Shown: piece after piece, positions 58,190 to 64,000 of the stretch
How the letters are laid out: the number at the start of each line of letters is the position of its first letter
Numbering within the stretch: position 1 is the stretch's first letter
From: Metaphire vulgaris
Taxonomy: Eukaryota; Annelida; Clitellata; Crassiclitellata; Megascolecidae
Direction of reading: 5' to 3'
Length of the DNA: 64,000 nucleotides
Assembly (NCBI GenBank): GCA_018105865.1
Contig: CM030840.1
Coordinates: 8,824,294-8,888,293, forward strand
Made by a program: the position numbers and the translations under genes
The notes under the pieces: generated by a model
Seen by the model: only the letters and a program-made list of their open reading frames with translations
Databases searched by the model: none
Told to the model about the DNA's origin: nothing

Positions 58190-58602
58190 TCTTCTTCTTC
58201 TTCTTCTTCTTCTTCTTCTTCTTCTTCTTCTTCTTCTTCTTCTTCTTCTTCTTCTTCTTCTTCTTCTTCTTCTTCTTCTTCTTCTTCTTCTTCTTCTTTT
58301 CTTCTTCTTCTTCTTCTTCTTCTTCTTCTTCTTCTTCTTCTTCTTCTTCTTCTTCTTCTTCTTCTTCTTCTTCTTCTTCTTCTTCTTCTTCTTCTTCTTC
58401 TTCTTCTTTTCTTCTTCTTCTTCTTCTTCTTCTTCTTCTTCTTCTTCTTCTTCTTCTTCTTCTTCTTCTTCTTCTTCTTCTTCTTCTTCTTCTTCTTTCT
58501 TCTTCTTTCTTCTTCTTCTTCTTCTTCTTCTTCTTCTTCTTCTTCTTCTTCTTCTTCTTCTTCTTCTTCTTCTTCTTCTTCTTCTTCTTCTTCTTCTTCT
58601 TT
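58190..58602. repeat. TTC microsatellite, 413 bp
   Basis: It is an almost pure TTC array with single-base slips at about 58298, 58408, 58497 and 58507. One strand is all pyrimidine, so it can form triplex (H-DNA) structures. It is the longest simple repeat in the window. Confidence 0.99.
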
Positions 58603-58834
58603 CAGGTGCTCTGTCCAAAGACAGGTTCCATACTCTAGCGTCGCCACTCTTATCTTGGGCTTTTATCTTCAGGGCTGAATATTTGTTTTTTTTCCGTAGT
58701 GTCGAATATCCACTTCAGCATCGATGTCCTTGGTCACCCTTTCTGTGCTTTCCCATTCATCTTTCCTTTTAGTACTTATCTTAGTAGATTTAATTCTTCT
58801 TTCATGCGCTATTTTTCTTTCATGCGCTATTACA

Positions 58835-60030
58835 TCATCATCATCATCATGGTGTGCGATCTTCGGTTCGAAGGTTAGCAGTCACGATTTGTCTCCATTT
58901 GTTTCGGTCTTCAGCTACTCTTTTCATTTCCCCATAATTTTTTATGCCAGTCCAGCTTTTTATGTCGTCTAGCCATGTTCTTCGTGGTCGTCCTTTAGTT
59001 GCTTTTTCTTCATATTTCCCTTCCAAGACATTTAGAGCTTGCTGTGTGCATGATCCTCTCATGATATGCCCAGCATACTGTGTTTTCCTTTTAGCAATAT
59101 CTTTCATCAGGGTCTTTCTGTTTTCCATTCTCTTCAAACATTCTTCATTAGTTAATGTCACTTCCCAACTGATTTTTAGCATCCTTCTGAAACACCACAT
59201 TTCAAATGCATCAATTTTCTTTTGCATAGTTTTTGTTATTGTCCAGCCTTCACAAGGATACATGAACACAGATGTTACATAACATCTCAACATTCAACTT
59301 TGCTGCTAATCTTGGGTTTCTCCTTAGGAGTTCTTTTTTTCCAGAATGCTTCCTTAGCCAATGCGATTCTAGCTTTTATGTCTCGTTCACATCGACCATC
59401 TTCTGTTATATAACTTCCAAGATATTGGTACTCTTTAACTTGTTCTAATTCAGTATTTTCTATTGAAATATTGTGCTTTATGTTTTTTCTATTTGCTTAT
59501 GATCACTGTCTTTGTTTTCTATAAGTTTATTTCCATGCATAATTCTTGACTTTTATTGTTGAGTTTATTTAATACTTTTTGTAAATCTTTCTCGCTTTCA
59601 GTAAATATCACACTGTGTCATCTGCATATCTTATCATGTTATATACTATTCCATGTATTTTTATGCCTGTAGTTTCTTCAGCATGTATTTTTATGCCCGT
59701 AGTTTCTTCCGGTTTTGTTTTCAGGTTAACCAATGATACTGGCCAGTATTCTTTGAAACTTTTTGTTGCTTCTTCATCGAGTATGACTGCCACTCCTCCT
59801 ATATGTTTTGTTTGCTCCCCGGAATATATTATTGTCAATTTTGTCCGAAACTATTTTCCCTTTTCCCGTCCATCTTGCCTCCGATATTCCCATGATGTTT
59901 ACTTTTAATCGTTTTGTCTCTTTTATAACGTTGCATAGTTTCCCTGCTTGGTACAGTGTTTTGACGTTCCAAGTTCCTATTCGAAACTTCTGCCTCCATC
60001 TCCCTCCGTTGTTACCTTTTGTCTTGTAAG
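58835..60030 (-). pseudogene. EN-RT LINE with EN start fused to the RT catalytic region
   Basis: From 60030 the minus strand reads RIGTWNVKTLYQAGKLCNVI, MGISEARWTGKGKIVSDKID (catalytic Glu) and GGVAVILDEEATKSFKEYWP, then jumps to GIVYNMIRYADDTVIFTESE (RT box) and on to 59293-58847: SVFMYPCEGWTITKTMQKKI, EMWCFRRMLKISWEV, KGRPRRTWLDDIKSW and AEDRNKWRQIV. The middle (EN second half plus RT fingers) is missing. A 27-bp unit (ETTGIKIHA/ETTGIKIHG) is duplicated at the joint (59660-59710). The tail is a short ATG repeat (58835-58850). Confidence 0.8.
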
Positions 60031-62655
60031 CATCATACAGGTTTATGCGCCAACACAAGATCACCCAGAAGAGGAAATAGACCTATTCTATGAACAACTG
60101 GAAAAGGCAAAAGAAATATACAAATATCAGGAGGTTACAATAATAATGGGGGACTTAAACGCAAAAGTCGGCAAACAAAAAAGTGGGAAAACAACAGGCC
60201 CTCACGGTTTAGGAACAAGAAACGAAAGAGGGGAAAGATGGGTAGAGTGGTGTGAGGGAAATGAAATGGTAATAACTAATACATGGTTCTGCAACCACCC
60301 AAGAAGGACGTGGACATGGAAAAGTCCGGGAGACATGAGCAGGAACCAGATAGATTATATAACTATCAATCAGAGATACAGAAATTCGGTCACGCAGTCA
60401 AAAAGCTACCCAGGGGCAGATTGCGACAGCGACCATGTACCAGTCGTGGCAAACATGAAAGTAAAACTGAAGAAGACGAAGAAAAGGTCAGGACAAGAAA
60501 GGTATGACTGGAAAGAACTGGAGAAGATTAAACAAAACGCAGAAGAATACAAACAACAAATAACAAATAGATTCAAAGAGATGGACCAGACAGAAGAGGT
60601 AAACACAACATGGAAAATTTACAAAGAGGCACTAATCAACACAACAGAAAGTTTAGTACCAAAGACCAAAACAAAAGCCAAACAACAGTGGATGACTCAA
60701 GAAATTCTGGACTTAATGGAAGAAAGAAGGAAGGTGAAAACAACAGACAAAGAGAAATATCAACTCCTTAATAATTTAATAAGGAAAGAATGCAAAGCAG
60801 CAAAAGAAATGTGGTCAAACAAGCAATGCGACTGGATGGAGAAAAACAAACATAAAGAGAACATTAACGATAAAATAAGAGACTTGGTAGGAAAGAAAAA
60901 CAGATGAACGGGCAGCAACTGCATAAAAACAAAGAGGGAAAGAACAGAGGAAGAAGAAATCAGAGGAAGATGGGAAGAATACATATAAGAACTCTACGAA
61001 GATGAGGAAAGAACCAGACAGGTTCCGTTGAGGTTATGGTTTTCTCGTCAAAAAATTGCAAAAAAAGAGTGGATATCTTGAATATCATAACAGTTTTGTT
61101 GAAAATTTGATTTAGATTTTTTTCGTTCATCAATTTTCGTTCATCAAAGATTGACAAATTATTACCGATAATAAAAAATGAAACAGAAGGCCCCAAGATT
61201 ATACAAGATGAAGTAGGAGCCGCGTTAAAAGACATGAAAAAGAAGAAGGCGGTGGGAAAGGACAAGATAGTAAGTGAAATGATACTAGCGGCGGGGGAAG
61301 AAGGACTGAAAAGAACTACAGAAATGATACATACAATTTATGAAACGGCTACAATACCTGAAGACCTTGGAAAATCAATAATAATACCAATACCAAAGAA
61401 ACAAAATGCAACTGAGTGCGAAGCATTCCGAACCATCAGCCTAATAAGCCATTTTAAAAAGTTATTACTAAAATACTGCTCAAAAGGACGAAGAATAAAA
61501 TCAGACACAAAGCATCAGAACAGCAACATGGCTTTAAGGAAAATTGTGGGTGCAGAAACGCAATATACATTCGAAGAAGAATCAGTGAGAGATGTATAGA
61601 AATCCAGAAGGATGTGATGGGGAAGTGATGGGGAAAGTGATGGGGAAAAGAGCAAGAGGGAGACAAAGATTGACGTTCATCAAAAATTTGCTATGCGACG
61701 TGAAAGACAAAATATCAGAAGTAGAACTGCTACAAGCGACATACGACAGAGAGGAGTGGAAGTCCATGGTCGCCAACGTTGTAAAACAAGGCACCTAAAG
61801 AAGAAGAAGAAGTTTCTTCCATTGCTTCTTTTATTATGAATTCTGTATATAGGTTGAATAATAGTGGAGACAAAATCTGTTTCATAGACTACGAAAATGG
61901 CGTACACACAAAAGAAGCTACAGGAATTAGTGGATGAAGTAGTTAAGGACGGCGAAAGAAAGGAACTAAAAATAAATACAAAGAAAACATACTGCATGGT
62001 GATCTCCAAACAAAAAGATACACCAAGATGCCAACTATACATAAATTGATAACTAATAGAGCAAGTAAATGACTTGAAATATTTAGGAAGTTGGATATCC
62101 AGCAATGGGAAATGTGAAAAGGATATAACAACAAGGATTGCCATGGCAAAATCAGCATTTATGGAATAAAACACATCTTAGCAATTAAGAGAATATCAAT
62201 GGAAACAAGGATAAGGGTCTTGGAAACTTATGTATGGTCGGTATTGCTATACGGCGCAGAAACGTGGTCAATTTCCAAACAGATGAAGAAAAAATTAGAG
62301 GCAGTGGAAATGTGGTTTTTAAGGAGAATGATGAAGGTTTCTTGGACAGAGAAAACATCAAACGAGGAAATTTTGGAAAAGGCAAACTCAAGAAGGAAAT
62401 TGTTAAAGACTATAAAGAAAAGATAACTAGAATTCTTCGGACACATAATGAGAAAAAAGGCCTGGAAAACTTAGTCACAACAGGTAAAGTGATGAGGAAA
62501 AGAGCAAGAGGGAGACAAAGATTGACGTTCATCAAAAATTTGCTATGCGACGTGAAAGACAAAATATGAGAAGTAGAACTGCTACAAGCGACATACGACA
62601 GAGAGGAGTGGAAGTCCATGGTCGCCAACGTTGTAAAACAAGGCACCTAAAGAAG
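60025..62655 (+). pseudogene. EN-RT LINE mosaic, plus strand
   Basis: Frame 60020-60907 gives the EN from block 3: IIQVYAPTQDHPEEEIDLFY, VTIIMGDLNAKVGKQK, NEMVITNTWFCNHPRRTWTW and GADCDSDHVPVVANMKVK (catalytic Asp/His), then a Lys-rich linker. A 150-bp AT-rich insert lies at 61020-61170. RT fingers read KKKKAVGKDKIVSEMILAAG and ECEAFRTISLISHFKKLLL (61234-61500). Then the C-terminus appears twice: at 61600-61797 (RARGRQRLTFIKNLLCDVKD, EEWKSMVANVVKQGT) and, after a thumb region (NDLKYLGSWISSNGKCEKDI, VWSVLLYGAETWSISKQMKK), again at 62496-62648. The YADD box is absent. The frame is broken many times. Confidence 0.8.
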
Positions 62656-62659
62656 AAGA

Positions 62660-63900
62660 AGTTTCTTCCATTGCTTCTTTTATTATGAATTCTGTATATA
62701 GGTTGAATAATAGTGGAGACAAAATGCAGCCTTGTCTAACTCCTCGTTTCATTCTAATTTGTTCCGTTTCTTCATTTTGTAGTCTCACTGTAGCGGACTG
62801 GTTGACCAGTAGCCTTGTTTCTATAGTTGGTATTTCTGCCCATTTCAGTATCACTATTAGTTTAGTATGGTTCACCATATCAAAAGCCTTTTTGTAGTTG
62901 ATAAAACATATGTGCATATTTTTCCAATTCTTTGTGTATTTTCGCATGAGTCTTATTTGCCAAGTGGTGTCTCTTGTTCCTTTGCCTTTTCGGAAGCCTA
63001 GTTGACTTGCCGACAGTAATCTTTATGTTATGGGTGTGATCCTGTTTTTTTATTATGTATAATAGGATTTTGGACGTGTGTGAAATCAGGCTTATGGTTC
63101 TGTAGTCTTCGCATTCTTGGGCTTTATTTTTCTTATTGTATGTATACATTTAAGAAAATATTCAGGTATTTTTCCTGTTTTGTATATTAAATTTATTAGT
63201 TTGGTAGTTGCTTTCAGTCCTTCATTTCCCAGGTTTTGTATCAGTTCTGCAGTTCATATCGTTTCCTGCTTCTTTGTTCTTTGGTACCTTCTGTATAACT
63301 TGCCTTATTTCTTCTTCAGTTGTTAATGGATTCTCTTGATTAGAATCCGTTTCTGGGGTCTGCTCTCTGATGTCATTATATAATTCTTCGACATACTCTT
63401 TCCGTCTATTTAATATTTCGCCCTTTTGCATTAATAACTTTTCATTCTTGTCTTTTACTTAAGTAGGTATGTTATTTGATTTTCTGTTCTAGTCCTTGAT
63501 TTAGGACTTGAGGGTTGACGATCTTGAGGGTTAGGACTTGAGGACATGAGGATCATCAGAGGGTTTTGTCTTTTGTCCAGTTCTTCTATTTCTTTGCATT
63601 TTCACTGTAGTAATCTTCCTTTGCTTTCCTGCACATTTTTTGTATTTCATGCTTTAGCTTTATGTATGTCTGTTTCCCGGTCTGGGATTCATCTCCTTTA
63701 TATCGCTTTCTTTCTTGCATTTTCTCGTGTGAAATCTTCTTCTCTTTTTTCTCCTACTTTAGCATTAAAATCACCCAACTTTAGCATTAAAATCACCCAA
63801 TATAATTAGGCAGTCATGTGTTTTATGTGTTTTGTTTATGACATTCAGTTGGTCATAGAATTCTTTTTCTTGACCTTCACTGTCTGCTGCAGGAGCATAT
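62660..63900 (-). pseudogene. EN-RT LINE, minus-strand 5' and middle part
   Basis: From 63900 the minus strand reads KIYAPAADSEGQEKEFYDQL, DCLIILGDFNAKVG with DFNAKVG repeated by a 22-bp tandem duplication (63765-63808), then 63431-63222 (RRKEYVEELYNDIREQTPET, EEEIRQVIQKVPKNKEAGND), ECEDYRTISLISHTSKILLY, HICFINYKKAFDMVNHTKLI (RT Asp replaced by Asn: FINYKKAFD keeps the second) and GVRQGCILSPLLFNLYTEFI. It stops at 62660, where the plus-strand element ends. Confidence 0.75.
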
Positions 63901-64000
63901 ATTTTCAAATTCAAATTCAAATGGTCTTTTATTTTCACAATACATACACAAATGATACAAATAGAAATATGTCAGGATACATACCTAGTATATTTAATGC
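63901..64000. other. Short AT-rich end; ttcaaa repeats
   Basis: tcaaattcaaattcaaatgg at 63905-63924 may be the tail of another dispersed element that continues beyond the window. Confidence 0.3.

Noticed and set aside
58133..58772. Long frames of poly-Ser, poly-Leu, poly-Glu, poly-Arg at the TTC array
   Set aside because: All frames of a pure trinucleotide repeat lacking stop codons are open; no gene is implied. The same holds for the poly-Asn, poly-Tyr, poly-His and poly-Ser frames at other arrays.

Overview
This 64 kb window looks like repeat-dense intergenic DNA from an invertebrate animal with a large, AT-rich genome. No host protein gene, rRNA gene or intact tRNA gene could be recognised. 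The evidence is (i) broken open reading frames of metazoan retrotransposons and DNA transposons on both strands, (ii) more than 20 long microsatellites, (iii) tRNA-derived SINEs and (iv) hAT-type insertions with 8-bp target-site duplications (TSDs). A short run of the common animal telomere motif (TTAGGG type) also occurs inside one LINE. The species cannot be named from the sequence. All family assignments rest on reading translated frames by eye.

Recurring families are given working names here. L2-A is an L2/CR1-group LINE with an endonuclease (EN), a reverse transcriptase (RT) and a conserved 3' hairpin; its most complete copy is at 34261-37655. L2-B is a second L2-like LINE whose 3' end reads GCGCTATA-AATTG and runs into trinucleotide microsatellites. 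The EN-RT LINE group resembles genes annotated elsewhere as craniofacial development protein 2-like, with about a dozen fragments. The RLE-LINE has an RT and a C-terminal restriction-like endonuclease, as in the R2/R4/Utopia-type elements. The CYIC family is a multicopy, apparently intronless protein with a zinc-binding N-terminus. The VGCNG family is an uncharacterised protein carried by an element with terminal inverted repeats (TIRs) and an 8-bp TSD at 42479-44352.

Layout: 1-4.1 kb holds a Jockey/CR1-like fragment, a Ty3/Gypsy-like gag-protease relic, an interspersed repeat and an EN-RT LINE fragment. From 4.1-9.8 kb come a SINE, microsatellites, a 645-bp foldback and hAT elements. From 10-17.7 kb there are LINE relics and the first CYIC copy. 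From 18-27.4 kb there is a hAT relic, a foldback, a possible solo LTR and a layered nest: one RLE-LINE split by three DNA elements, one of which holds an L2-B LINE. From 28-34 kb are hAT elements, a second SINE and CYIC copy 3. From 34-38 kb lies the near-complete L2-A. From 38-50 kb is another nest: an L2-A copy split by the VGCNG element, two fused L2-A copies, an RLE-LINE fragment and a cluster of TA arrays. From 50-58 kb are an EN-RT LINE, an L2-B copy, CYIC copy 2 and a 412-bp TTC array. From 58.8-63.9 kb is an inverted and duplicated mosaic of EN-RT LINE pieces.

The elements do not form a pathway. They record successive insertions, and several clean TSDs let the order be read. The strongest leads are the triple-split RLE-LINE, the VGCNG transposon, the CYIC family, the 2A-like motif ahead of the L2-A endonuclease, and a snap-back palindrome at a LINE 5' truncation point.
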